Part shown: positions 1 to 6,434 of the stretch, piece by piece
Position numbering within the stretch: position 1 is the stretch's first letter
Layout of the letters: each line of letters opens with the position of its first letter
Position numbers and translations under genes: made by a program
From: Azophilus sp964572185
Lineage (GTDB): Bacteria; Pseudomonadota; Gammaproteobacteria; Pseudomonadales; Azotimanducaceae
Length of the DNA stretch: 18,182 nucleotides
Reading direction: 5' to 3'
Assembly: GCA_964572185.1 (NCBI GenBank)
Contig: CAZNFI010000052.1
Coordinates: 1 to 18,182, forward strand
The notes under the pieces: generated by a model
Database searches by the model: none
The model's input: only the letters and a program-made list of their open reading frames with translations
What the model was told of the DNA's origin: nothing

Positions 1-1056
1 CTGTCTTCGCAGCAGGTCGACCAGGTGGTCGGCGGCTGCATCAACAAGCTCGGTGCCCAGGGCATGAACGTGGTGCGCACCGCCTGGCTGGCCCACGGCG
101 GCGTGCAGGAGGTGCCCTGCATCACCATCGATGCCCAGTGCGGGTCGTCCCAGGAGGCGGCCATGCTTGGCCACAGTCTGATACGCTCCGGCATGGCCGA
201 CACGGTGATCGCCTGCGGGGTCGAAAACATGACCCGGCTGCGCATCGGTTCCGACTCTGTGGGGCTGCCGGATACCTACGGCAAGCCGATCGCGCGCAGC
301 TATTTCCAGCACTTCGAGTTCGTCAGCCAGTTCGAAGGCGCCGAGCGCATGGCCGAGAAATACCAGGTAACCCGTGGCGATGCGGACCGCTTCGGCCTCG
401 AGTCCCAGGTGCGGGCGGCGCGGGCCGTAACGGAAGGGCGTTTCGATGCCCAGATAGTGCCCCTGGAGGTCCCGGTTTTCGATGAAAACGGGAAACGCAC
501 CGGCACTACCCGGACCTTCGACATGGACGAACTGCCGCGGGACACCAGCCTCGAGGCGCTGGCCGGGCTGAAGCCGGTAGCGCGCGAAGACGGCATCCAC
601 ACCGCCGGCACCTCTTCCCAGATTGCCGACGGCGCCGCGGCCGTGCTGCTCATGAGTGCCGACCGGGCGCAAGCGCTGGGGCTGAGACCATTGGCCCGCG
701 TCGTCGATACGGCGCTGGTCGGTTGCGACCCGGTGCTGATGCTCGAAGGCCCGATTCCCGCCACCGGCAAGCTGCTGGAGTCAGCGGGCCTTTGCATCGA
801 TGATGTCGATGTGTTCGAGATAAACGAAGCCTTTGCTTCGGTGGTGCTGTCGTGGGCCAAGACCGTCGGCGCCGACCCGGCGCGGGTCAATCCGAACGGC
901 GGTGCCATTGCGCTCGGCCATCCGCTCGGCGCCACCGGCTGCTTCCTGATCACCAAGGCCGTGCACGAACTGCGGCGCGGCGGCGGCACCTACGGCCTGG
1001 TGAGCATGTGCTGCGGCGGCGGGTTGGGCACCGGTACGCTGCTGCGCGCCGCCTGA
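1..1056 (+). CDS. Thiolase (acetyl-CoA acyltransferase), 5' partial
   Basis: This is a thiolase-superfamily enzyme, which cleaves 3-ketoacyl-CoA with CoA or condenses two acyl-CoAs in the cytoplasm. The reading frame is open from base 1, so the start codon and roughly the first 40-60 residues lie outside the window. The visible part begins at the conserved segment around VGGCINKLGAQGMN. The nucleophilic cysteine is in AQCGSSQEA (bases 133-159). NEAFAS, the His-containing GGAIALGHPLGATG (about 898-939) and the second catalytic cysteine in CCGGGLGTG (about 1009-1035) follow in the normal order and spacing. It ends 31 bp before a hydroxyacid dehydrogenase and is probably in one transcript with it and the hydratase behind. 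The chain length it acts on (acetoacetyl-CoA or longer) cannot be read from the sequence. The family call is very secure. Confidence 0.95.
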   Translation: MSSQQVDQVVGGCINKLGAQGMNVVRTAWLAHGGVQEVPCITIDAQCGSSQEAAMLGHSLIRSGMADTVIACGVENMTRLRIGSDSVGLPDTYGKPIARSYFQHFEFVSQFEGAERMAEKYQVTRGDADRFGLESQVRAARAVTEGRFDAQIVPLEVPVFDENGKRTGTTRTFDMDELPRDTSLEALAGLKPVAREDGIHTAGTSSQIADGAAAVLLMSADRAQALGLRPLARVVDTALVGCDPVLMLEGPIPATGKLLESAGLCIDDVDVFEINEAFASVVLSWAKTVGADPARVNPNGGAIALGHPLGATGCFLITKAVHELRRGGGTYGLVSMCCGGGLGTGTLLRAA

Positions 1057-1087
1057 GCGCAAGTCCAGGCGGGGGCGGCCATCGCCG

Positions 1088-2056
1088 ATGAGCAGACCCA
1101 GGGTGATCGTCACGCGTCGCTGGCCGGCGGCGGTTGAAGAAGCGCTGGCGGCCCGTTACGACACACGTCTGAACACGGACGATCGCCCGTTCTCCCAGGA
1201 TGATCTGGCCGATGCGCTGCGCAGCGCCGATGCGTTGTGCCCGACGGTCACCGATAGGCTTGGCGCCGACCTGTTCGGCGCTGACCTGCGTGTCAGGATC
1301 ATCGGCAACTACGGTGTCGGCCACAACCACATAGACGTTGCTGCGGCGCGCGAGCGGGGCATCGCTGTCACCAACACGCCGGACGTGCTCACCGACTGCA
1401 CTGCGGACCTCGCCATGACGCTGATGCTGATGAGCGCCCGCCGCGCCGGGGAAGGGGAGCGGGAGTTGCGCGCCGGCAATTGGGCCGGCTGGCGGCCGAG
1501 CCACATGGTCGGCGCCCGGCTGACCGGCAAGACGCTCGGCATTGTCGGCATGGGCCGCATCGGCGCGGCGGTGGCCAGGCGGGCGCGGCACGGGTTCGGC
1601 ATGCGCATTGCCTGCTTGAACCGCAGCCCGGTGGCGCCTTCGCTGCTCGAAGAACTGCGGGCCGAACAGGTCGCGAGCCTGCATGAACTGGCGGCGAGCG
1701 TCGACTTCCTGTCGTTGCATTGCCCGGCAACACCGCAAAGCCATCATCTGATTGATGCGCAATGCCTGGCGCTGATGCGCCGGTCTGCCTTTCTCATCAA
1801 TACCGCGCGCGGTTCCGTTATCGATGAGCGGGCGCTTGCCGATGCGCTGGCCGGTGGCAGGCTGGCGGGCGCGGGCCTCGATGTCTACGAGGCGGAACCG
1901 CAGGTCTGCGAGGAACTGCTGAACCTCGAAAATGTCGTGCTGCTGCCGCATATGGGTAGCAGTACCGCCGAGACGCGGGTGGCCATGGGCATGCGCGTGG
2001 TGGAGAACCTCGACCGGTTTTTCTCCGGCCGGCCGCCGCCGGACGTCTGCACCTGA
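1088..2056 (+). CDS. D-2-hydroxyacid dehydrogenase (glyoxylate/hydroxypyruvate reductase-like)
   Basis: This NAD(P)-dependent D-isomer-specific 2-hydroxyacid dehydrogenase, 322 aa, has the usual family length. The split catalytic domain covers roughly residues 1-100 and 290-322 around a Rossmann domain. The dinucleotide loop is GMGRIG at residues 154-159. The catalytic triad is visible: Arg241 in NTARGS, Glu270 in YEAEP and His288 in LPHMGSS. After the second Rossmann strand the sequence is LNRS (177-180), with Arg179 and no acidic residue, which in this family favours NADP(H) over NAD(H); that is inference. It would reduce a 2-keto acid such as glyoxylate or hydroxypyruvate. The ATG at 1088 has only a weak Shine-Dalgarno. 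It lies 31 bp after the thiolase and 54 bp before the MaoC-type gene, so co-transcription is likely. The exact substrate is unknown. Confidence 0.92.
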   Translation: MSRPRVIVTRRWPAAVEEALAARYDTRLNTDDRPFSQDDLADALRSADALCPTVTDRLGADLFGADLRVRIIGNYGVGHNHIDVAAARERGIAVTNTPDVLTDCTADLAMTLMLMSARRAGEGERELRAGNWAGWRPSHMVGARLTGKTLGIVGMGRIGAAVARRARHGFGMRIACLNRSPVAPSLLEELRAEQVASLHELAASVDFLSLHCPATPQSHHLIDAQCLALMRRSAFLINTARGSVIDERALADALAGGRLAGAGLDVYEAEPQVCEELLNLENVVLLPHMGSSTAETRVAMGMRVVENLDRFFSGRPPPDVCT

Positions 2057-2088
2057 CTCCCTGTCGCTGCCCAAAGTAGGCATAATTC

Positions 2089-2110
2089 CGGTTTTCTCCC
2101 GGAGAAACCG
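2089..2110 (+). promoter_or_regulatory. Hairpin covering the Shine-Dalgarno of the MaoC-type gene
   Basis: The 22 bases immediately before the ATG at 2111 form an imperfect inverted repeat: CGGTTT (2089-2094), a bulged T, CTCC (2096-2099), one C, then GGAG (2101-2104) and AAACCG (2105-2110). The GGAG is the obvious ribosome-binding site, six bases from the start codon, so the folded RNA would hide it. A CATAAT element at 2081-2086 could be a -10 box but has no matching -35. The pairing is seen directly; a role in controlling translation is inference. Confidence 0.4.
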
Positions 2111-2584
2111 ATGGCAAACGAAGCGCTGCAGAACGGATACGAAACCTTGGTCGCAAGCATCGGCCAGGCGGGCGAACCGACGGACTGGTTTGAGATGACC
2201 CAGGACCGTGTCAATGAATTCGCGGACGCCACCTTGGACCATCAGTGGATTCATATCGACCCGGAACGGGCCAAGGCCGGTCCGTTCGGTGCGCCAATCG
2301 CGCACGGCCAGTTGACCATGTCGCTGATGAGCTTTCTGCCGGGCGGCGACGGAATCGGCCTGCCGGAGCTCGATGGCATGCGCATGGGCATCAACTACGG
2401 CTGGAATCGGGTACGCTTTCCGTCGCCGGTGCCGGTCGGCGCCAAGATCCGCACCCGGGGCGAGATCAAGAGCGTCGAGGTCAAGGGAGAGATGCTGGAG
2501 GTGGTCAATCAGCTTACTGTCGAGGTACAGGGGCAGGCGAAGCCGGCATGTGTTGGGGAAAGCGTCATTCGGCTGGTGTTCTGA
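2111..2584 (+). CDS. MaoC/NodN-family dehydratase (hot-dog fold)
   Basis: This 157-residue protein belongs to the MaoC-like hydratases, closest in pattern to the NodN subgroup. These act on enoyl-CoA or 3-hydroxyacyl-CoA thioesters. The signature FADATLDHQWIHIDPERA covers residues 37-54. The expected catalytic Asp43 and His48 are present, and the following APIAHGQLTMSL segment (61-72) is also conserved. NodN relatives usually have Gly-Asp-His where this protein has Leu42-Asp43-His44, so the glycine is replaced while the aspartate is kept. The length is that of a single hot-dog domain, which would work as a dimer. The ATG at 2111 is set by GGAG six bases upstream. With the thiolase and dehydrogenase before it, this looks like a CoA-thioester processing operon. 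The true substrate is unknown. Confidence 0.9.
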   Translation: MANEALQNGYETLVASIGQAGEPTDWFEMTQDRVNEFADATLDHQWIHIDPERAKAGPFGAPIAHGQLTMSLMSFLPGGDGIGLPELDGMRMGINYGWNRVRFPSPVPVGAKIRTRGEIKSVEVKGEMLEVVNQLTVEVQGQAKPACVGESVIRLVF

Positions 2585-2658
2585 AGGCCGCCGCGTATCA
2601 CGCTATACGAATTTGCGGTATGCTGCGCAACCGTTACTGATGTGATTGGGAGGCGTTT

Positions 2659-3021
2659 ATGAAAATCGCTCGAATTCTGGCTGCGGCGTTCGCGCTGATG
2701 TGGCTTGCCGCCTGTGAACAGCCTGCCGGTGGCGGGGGCGAAGAAGTGGCCGAGGCACCTGCGGCTGAAGCAGCGATGGAAGCCGCCCCGGCGGAAGAAG
2801 CTGCTGAAGAATCAATGGAAGCTGCTCCGGCAGAGGAAGCGGCTGCCGACGATGCCGCTGACGACGCCGGCGACGCTGCCGATGACGGTGGCGAAGCTGC
2901 CGATGACGGTGGCGATGCCGGCATGGAAGCCATGGACGACGGTGGCGACGGCGAAGCCGCCGCTGACGATGCGGCCGAAGATGCTGCCGCCGAAGGCGCC
3001 GAGGAAGCCGCCGAAGGCTGA
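2659..3021 (+). CDS. Small, highly acidic Ala/Glu/Asp-rich lipoprotein
   Basis: A predicted lipoprotein of 120 residues. Residues 1-18 are a signal peptide (MKIARILAAAFALMWLA) ending in a lipobox with the lipidated cysteine at about residue 19 (LAAC), followed by EQ. The mature part is low complexity. It starts with a Gly run, continues with two copies of a MEAAPAEEAA-like unit, then copies of a DDGG(D/E)A-like unit, and ends in an Ala/Glu tail. It has no aromatic residues and almost no positive charge after the signal peptide, so it should be disordered and strongly anionic. The start at 2659 is supported by GGGAGG (2649-2654) just upstream. A hairpin after the gene suggests a single-gene transcript. 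I recognise no functional family. Periplasmic or outer-membrane spacer or cation-binding roles are possible but unproven. Confidence 0.8.
   Translation: MKIARILAAAFALMWLAACEQPAGGGGEEVAEAPAAEAAMEAAPAEEAAEESMEAAPAEEAAADDAADDAGDAADDGGEAADDGGDAGMEAMDDGGDGEAAADDAAEDAAAEGAEEAAEG
2839..2930 (+). repeat. Short in-frame coding repeats (Asp/Gly/Ala units)
   Basis: Within the acidic lipoprotein gene, the 15-base unit GCCGATGACGGTGGC occurs twice in tandem around 2878-2913, each followed by GA(A/T)GC(T/C), and related GAC/GAT-GGTGGCGAC copies follow to about 2950. The MEAAPAEEAA-coding unit also appears twice upstream. Such in-frame tandem units can expand or contract by slippage. Confidence 0.6.
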
Positions 3022-3057
3022 TTCATCAGTCACTGCTGGCTGATTGCACACCTGCCT

Positions 3058-3095
3058 CGAATGGGAAGTTAACTGTCCCATTCGGGGTTTGTTGT
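3058..3095 (+). terminator. Probable rho-independent terminator of the acidic lipoprotein gene
   Basis: A perfect 9-bp inverted repeat lies 36 bp after the lipoprotein stop codon: CGAATGGGA (3058-3066) and TCCCATTCG (3076-3084), with a 9-nt loop. It is followed by GGGTTTGTTGTCTTG. The T-tract is interrupted, so termination may be partial. Confidence 0.5.
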
Positions 3096-3260
3096 CTTGA
3101 TTGAGGCTCTCAGTTGCTTGGGGGGCAATGCCCAGCCCTACAAGTTGGCAGCGATGCGGTCGGCTGCCGACTGACTCATCGGACAACCTGATTCGCGAAC
3201 AATAACTAGCCGCCGCAGGTGCTGTGGGGCTACCAGACAGTTGTGCCCGATGCACCGGCG

Positions 3261-4634
3261 ATGAACGAAATCCGTTCAGATCCCACTCATATCGACGATT
3301 GGCCGGCGCCACGGTACGGTTGGTACGCGGTGTTCGTGCTGCTGCTGGCCTATACGTTCTCCTTCGTGGACCGCCAGGTACTCAATCTGCTGGTGACACC
3401 CATCCAGGCGGACCTGGGCATCACCGATTTCCAGATCGGGCTGTTGCAGGGCCCGGCATTCGTTTTGACCTATGTGCTCATGAGCGTGCCGGTCGGGCGC
3501 ATGGTGGACCGTTTTCACCGCATCGCCATCATGGTCGGGGGGATTCTGGCGTGGAGTGCCGCAACCGTCGGTTGCGGCCTGTCGCGCACGTTTGATCAAC
3601 TTCTGCTGTCGCGCCTTGGCGTCGGCGCCGGCGAAGCCTCGGTGACGCCGGCCGCCTGGTCCCTGCTTTCAGACTACTTTCCCCCGGAACGGCTGGCGCG
3701 ACCGATCAGCGTTTATCTGATGGGCCCTTATCTCGGTGCCGGGTTGGCCATGATCCTGGGCGCCGAAGTACTCGACTTGAGCGGCGATGCGGTCGGCATC
3801 GCCCTGCCGCTGGTGGGGCAGTTGGCCCCCTGGCAATTCACCTTTGTCGCCGTCGGCCTGCCCGGCGTGGTGATTGCCGGAATTCTGCTGAGCTTGCGCG
3901 AGCCTGCCCGCAAGGGGCGCGTCAGTGCTGACCGGACCACGCCGCCATGGCCGCAGGTGGTGGCCTACGTTCGTGCCAATGCACGCATCTATCTGGCGCT
4001 GCTGGTCGGCGCGCCATTCATCATCGTCATCCTGTACGGCCTGCAAGGTTGGACGCCGACCATCATGGTGCGGGTGTACGAGTGGGACCTTGCGCAGGCC
4101 GGCAGAGTGTACGGTGTGGTCGCTCTGGTCGCCGGTTCCGGTGGTGTGCTGACCGGGCCCTGGGCGGCGCGCCGCCTGGAGGCTAGAGGGCACATGGACT
4201 ATCCACTACGGCTGACGGTGATCTCCGCGGCAGGTGCGGCGCTGTCGCTGGCATTTCTGCCCTGGCAATCCAATCCCTATGCCGGGCTGGCCTGTGTGGC
4301 TGCCGGCAGCTTTTTCGTTACCTTGCCCCTGGCCCTGGTCGCTTCCGCCATACAGGCGGTCACGCCCAATGAAATGCGCGGCGTCGTGGTGGGAAGCTAC
4401 GTGGTAACCACCAACGTCATCGGCCTGGCCCTGGGCCCGACACTGGTGGCGGCGTGCACCGACTATCTGTTCCGGGACCCGGCCGCGGTGGCCTGGTCGC
4501 TGTCGCTGGTCTCGGTGACCGTCGGACCGGTAGCGGTCGTCATCATAATGACCGGCATGAAAGCCTATGCGCGCCGGATTCGGGAAATGGCGGGCGGCCC
4601 GCTGGCCAGGGCAGGCGCAACTGCCGCTGCCTGA
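3261..4634 (+). CDS. MFS transporter, spinster-like family
   Basis: A 457-residue inner-membrane carrier of the major facilitator superfamily with about 12 hydrophobic segments. The first helix, WYAVFVLLLAYTFSFVDRQVL, ends in the DRQ signature seen in spinster-type carriers. The loop after helix 2 carries a motif-A form, GRMVDRFHR. The GVGAGEASVTPAAWSLLSDYFPPERLARPISVY stretch in helices 4-5 is also typical of this group. I favour the ATG at 3261 because relatives start about 20-25 residues before the first helix. In-frame GTG codons at 3219 and 3243 would add 14 or 6 residues and none has a good ribosome-binding site. It stands alone between a terminator-like hairpin and a gene on the other strand. 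The substrate is unknown; in marine and soil Proteobacteria such carriers often sit beside organic acid or aromatic catabolism genes. Confidence 0.9.
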   Translation: MNEIRSDPTHIDDWPAPRYGWYAVFVLLLAYTFSFVDRQVLNLLVTPIQADLGITDFQIGLLQGPAFVLTYVLMSVPVGRMVDRFHRIAIMVGGILAWSAATVGCGLSRTFDQLLLSRLGVGAGEASVTPAAWSLLSDYFPPERLARPISVYLMGPYLGAGLAMILGAEVLDLSGDAVGIALPLVGQLAPWQFTFVAVGLPGVVIAGILLSLREPARKGRVSADRTTPPWPQVVAYVRANARIYLALLVGAPFIIVILYGLQGWTPTIMVRVYEWDLAQAGRVYGVVALVAGSGGVLTGPWAARRLEARGHMDYPLRLTVISAAGAALSLAFLPWQSNPYAGLACVAAGSFFVTLPLALVASAIQAVTPNEMRGVVVGSYVVTTNVIGLALGPTLVAACTDYLFRDPAAVAWSLSLVSVTVGPVAVVIIMTGMKAYARRIREMAGGPLARAGATAAA

Positions 4635-4711
4635 TGCCAATGCCCGTCGCGGCCAACGGTCACTGCCGACAGTCAGGCTTCGTCCAGCACCGGCGGTAGT
4701 TGTATGAAACT

Positions 4712-4777
4712 CCAGAAAGTTAATTCAACCTTCTGAAATTGAGGCTTTTTCTGCCGTCAGCGGCACTTCAAAGCCTC
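4712..4777. terminator. Stem-loops between convergent genes (possible bidirectional terminator)
   Basis: The space between the convergent MFS and VOC genes holds two hairpins. The first pairs CAGAAAGTT (4712-4720) with AACCTTCTG (4727-4735), with one G-T wobble. The second pairs GAGGCTTT (4741-4748) with AAAGCCTC (4770-4777), with GCCG/CGGC nested inside, and overlaps the VOC stop codon. A run of five Ts (4746-4750 region) follows the first hairpin on the plus strand. Termination on the minus strand would lack a good U-tract. Confidence 0.35.
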
Positions 4778-5121
4778 TGGTTGAATTCAACCAGATTGCC
4801 GCTCGGATCATGCGTGAAACACTGTCTGCAGATGCCGTCAATTTCGCGTGGCTCGGAGCATGCAATGCCCGCGTCCTGCAATTGCCGCCGCAGCGCATCG
4901 AGGTCGGACACCTTGAATGCGAAATGCTGTTCCTTGAGTGGTGGGCCGGAGTCCATCTGCATGAGGTGCACCTCCTGCTCGCCGGCGCGCAGCCAGGCGC
5001 CGGGGAACCCGAAGTCCGGGCGCTGCAGCAATTCCATCTTCAGGACATCGACATAGAACGCCTGTGCCGCGGCTACATCCCGAACGTTGATCGATACATG
5101 GTGAATGCCGTCCATGACCAT
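4768..5121 (-). CDS. VOC-family (glyoxalase/bleomycin-resistance fold) protein
   Basis: A 117-residue, single-domain member of the vicinal oxygen chelate superfamily with two beta-alpha-beta-beta-beta modules. The first starts at GIHHVSINVRD (5-15) and the second at QHFAFKVSDLDAL (65-77). Candidate metal ligands at the family positions are His8, His52 (in VHLMQ), His66 and Glu112 (in VEFNQ). The DPSGNLVEF ending is typical of glyoxalase I or dioxygenase-like members. The start ATG at 5121 follows a GGGTAAG element; an alternative ATG two codons downstream is possible. It could be a lyase, epimerase, isomerase or resistance protein, and the sequence does not decide. It is convergent with the MFS gene. 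An exact 18-bp palindrome lies within its last codons. Confidence 0.85.
   Translation of the reverse strand: MVMDGIHHVSINVRDVAAAQAFYVDVLKMELLQRPDFGFPGAWLRAGEQEVHLMQMDSGPPLKEQHFAFKVSDLDALRRQLQDAGIACSEPREIDGICRQCFTHDPSGNLVEFNQRL
4777..4794. repeat. Perfect 18-bp palindrome in the 3' end of the VOC gene
   Basis: CTGGTTGAA is followed directly by TTCAACCAG with no spacer. The half-site TTCAACC occurs again at 4724-4730. It codes for part of VEFNQ, so codon constraint explains part but not necessarily all of the symmetry. Confidence 0.6.
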
Positions 5122-5383
5122 AGTGACTTACCCGATATCAGAGGCCGACTACGGGCTACTTTATCCGTCGCGGGCAGTTTTGTCCCGGCTTATGGAGGTC
5201 GTCCCTGCTGCCACGTCCCGCCGGATGCCGTTGCGGGAGGATGCAAAGGGGGGAGGCCGGGGCAGGCGCGGCAAGCTGAGGGGTCGTGCAAGCGCATCGG
5301 CTCAAGAAAGCAAGACCAGGGGCGCTCGAACAATTGCATTGGCGGCCACTTTGGCGCACCATCGCCCGCGTGTCGGGCAACAA

Positions 5384-5430
5384 TAAGGAGGTGATCGGTG
5401 TATCTATTTATTGAGGGGCGCGGCGTCTGA
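5384..5430 (+). promoter_or_regulatory. Near-perfect Shine-Dalgarno with a ten-codon frame
   Basis: TAAGGAGGTGATC (5384-5396) is a 13-base exact complement of the conserved end of bacterial 16S rRNA. A GTG at 5398-5400 sits at good spacing and opens a ten-codon frame (MYLFIEGRGV) ending in TGA at 5428-5430. This could be a leader peptide or unannotated micro-gene. Alternatively, the minus strand, read as the phosphatase 3' UTR, would carry an anti-Shine-Dalgarno sequence. A chance origin is possible. No coding signal beyond the binding site supports it. Confidence 0.3.
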
Positions 5431-5450
5431 CGCGCTCCTTTCGCCGGCAG

Positions 5451-5472
5451 GAGCCCTGCTGAGTCAGGGCTC
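5451..5472 (-). terminator. Hairpin after the histidine phosphatase gene
   Basis: GAGCCCTG (5451-5458) and CAGGGCTC (5465-5472) form a perfect 8-bp GC-rich stem with a 6-nt loop, starting 7 bp after the phosphatase stop codon. No U-tract follows on the minus strand, so it may be a 3'-end-stabilising or rho-assisted stem rather than a classical terminator. Confidence 0.4.
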
Positions 5473-5479
5473 TGCCGGT

Positions 5480-6199
5480 TTACCGGCTGAGCATCTCCGA
5501 GACGCGCAGCGCGCTCTGCTCCATGGTGGTCAGCACGATGTCCGACTTGTTCAGGTTGTAGCCGGTTACATTGACCGTCCGCAACAGGAATCGGGTTGCC
5601 TCTCCCGCTTCGTCCGTATCGACATCGATGATGTTGATGCAGCAATTGTCCTGTTCGATCGTTACCCGCCGTTGCCAGGGCAGGTTCAGCACGTGATTGA
5701 GAATCATCCGGTTCACGGCGCCGTGCAAAACCAGCAATAGATGCGTCCAGTCCGGCGCAGCCACGATCCGGTCGAACTGCGGGGCTATCCGTGCCTTGAA
5801 GTCGACGAACTTCTCACCGCCCAGGAAGCGTGCGCCCGGTTCCTCGCCGGTCGCCCAGGGATTTGCCATCTGCTCGATCCAGGCGGCCGCATCGTTACCC
5901 CCGTATGCCTGACCGCCGGACCTGATTTCCTGTAGTTCCGGCACGGTTTCCAACTGCGGGTTGCGCCGGCCGGCCAGCAGCAAAGTCGCGGTTTCCACGG
6001 TACGGGGCAGCCCGGAACAGATGGCGCGGTCGAAGGGCACGCTGGCCAGCAGCGCCGCCTGCTTGCGTGCCTGCTCGCGCCCGAGCCGGGTAAGCGCAAC
6101 CGAGCGGGGGTCATCGGTGAAGCTGCCGTCCTCCCGCACATAGGCGGCCTCGGCATGGCGCAGCAGATAAATCCTCCGGCGGTTGGGATGCTTGAACAT
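5480..6199 (-). CDS. Histidine phosphatase family protein (phosphoglycerate mutase-like)
   Basis: A 239-residue member of the histidine phosphatase (branch 1) superfamily. The catalytic RHA motif is at residues 14-16 (LLRHAEA), with His15 as the phosphorylated residue. The second conserved arginine is Arg66 in SGLPRTVETA, an acidic catalytic candidate is Glu88 or Glu91 in PELQEIRSGG, and the second histidine is His159 in VLHGAVNR. Most members dephosphorylate small metabolites or proteins. A true glycolytic mutase role is unlikely because the usual cofactor-dependent mutase length and motifs are not matched. I chose the ATG at 6199 because AAGGA lies nine bases before it. An in-frame ATG 16 codons upstream (6247) has no such signal and adds a non-conserved stretch. 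It is divergent from the MarR gene. Confidence 0.88.
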   Translation of the reverse strand: MFKHPNRRRIYLLRHAEAAYVREDGSFTDDPRSVALTRLGREQARKQAALLASVPFDRAICSGLPRTVETATLLLAGRRNPQLETVPELQEIRSGGQAYGGNDAAAWIEQMANPWATGEEPGARFLGGEKFVDFKARIAPQFDRIVAAPDWTHLLLVLHGAVNRMILNHVLNLPWQRRVTIEQDNCCINIIDVDTDEAGEATRFLLRTVNVTGYNLNKSDIVLTTMEQSALRVSEMLSR

Positions 6200-6366
6200 T
6201 CGATGCCGTTCCTTGCAGTTATATCGGGGCCCAGCTGGCTTCGCCATCGGCTCGGCGGCGTGCTGCAGTGGCAGTGCGCCGGCATTCCGTTGCGCGTATC
6301 GGCGGACTGTTCCGCCGGATACGGCCAGGTGCCTGGCCGGGCGGGCAAGGTTACACCTTCGCGCGC

Positions 6367-6397
6367 TTGACAGTACGATGCAGTTAATTACTATATT
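6367..6397 (+). promoter_or_regulatory. Promoter of the MarR-hpaB unit
   Basis: A consensus -35 TTGACA lies at 6367-6372. Possible -10 boxes are TACTAT (6389-6394, 16-bp spacer) or TATATT (6392-6397, 19-bp spacer). Both lie inside the left arm of the large palindrome, so a repressor bound there would block RNA polymerase. Transcription would start near 6400-6405, about 30 bases before the chosen TTG start codon. Confidence 0.6.
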
Positions 6398-6419
6398 AAC
6401 AATTAATATAGTAATTAAC
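6383..6419. promoter_or_regulatory. Perfect 17+17 bp palindromic operator (MarR/HpaR type)
   Basis: GTTAATTACTATATTAA (6383-6399), a CAA spacer, then the exact reverse complement (6403-6419). It is very AT-rich in a GC-rich neighbourhood, overlaps the -10 region, and sits 15 bp before the regulator gene. MarR-family dimers bind AT-rich palindromes of this kind near their own promoters. Each 16-17 bp arm is itself close to symmetric, so two dimers might bind. Binding by the adjacent regulator is inferred. Confidence 0.75.
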
Positions 6420-6434
6420 CGCGGTGCCTGCAGT

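Larger units (their letters stand above)
5122..5479. other. 358-bp gene-free region between the VOC and phosphatase genes
   Basis: I see no credible protein gene here. Reading frames of 75-150 codons exist on both strands, but they have Arg/Pro/Ser-rich compositions typical of out-of-frame reading in GC-rich DNA. The region must hold the VOC promoter at its left end and the end of the phosphatase transcript at its right end. It contains a 13-base exact complement of the conserved 16S rRNA 3' tail (5384-5396), a ten-codon frame behind it, and a hairpin at 5451-5472. These are listed separately. Confidence 0.6.

Noticed and set aside
950..2305. Long minus-strand open frame of 451 codons antisense to the dehydrogenase
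   Set aside because: It is a mirror of a well-supported gene in GC-rich DNA, rich in Arg, His and Gln with no domain; such antisense frames are common at this base composition.
5105..5386. Plus-strand 93-codon reading frame before the strong Shine-Dalgarno
   Set aside because: It overlaps the start of the VOC gene in antisense, has an Arg/Ala/Gly-rich composition with no recognisable motif, and shows no ribosome-binding site.
5384..5396. Fragment of a 16S rRNA gene on the minus strand
   Set aside because: Only 13 bases match the rRNA 3' tail and the flanking sequence does not continue the conserved rRNA end.
6183..6434. Longer version of the MarR regulator starting at 6183 or 6378
   Set aside because: These starts lie upstream of the promoter and operator, and the added residues are translated palindrome and intergenic sequence.
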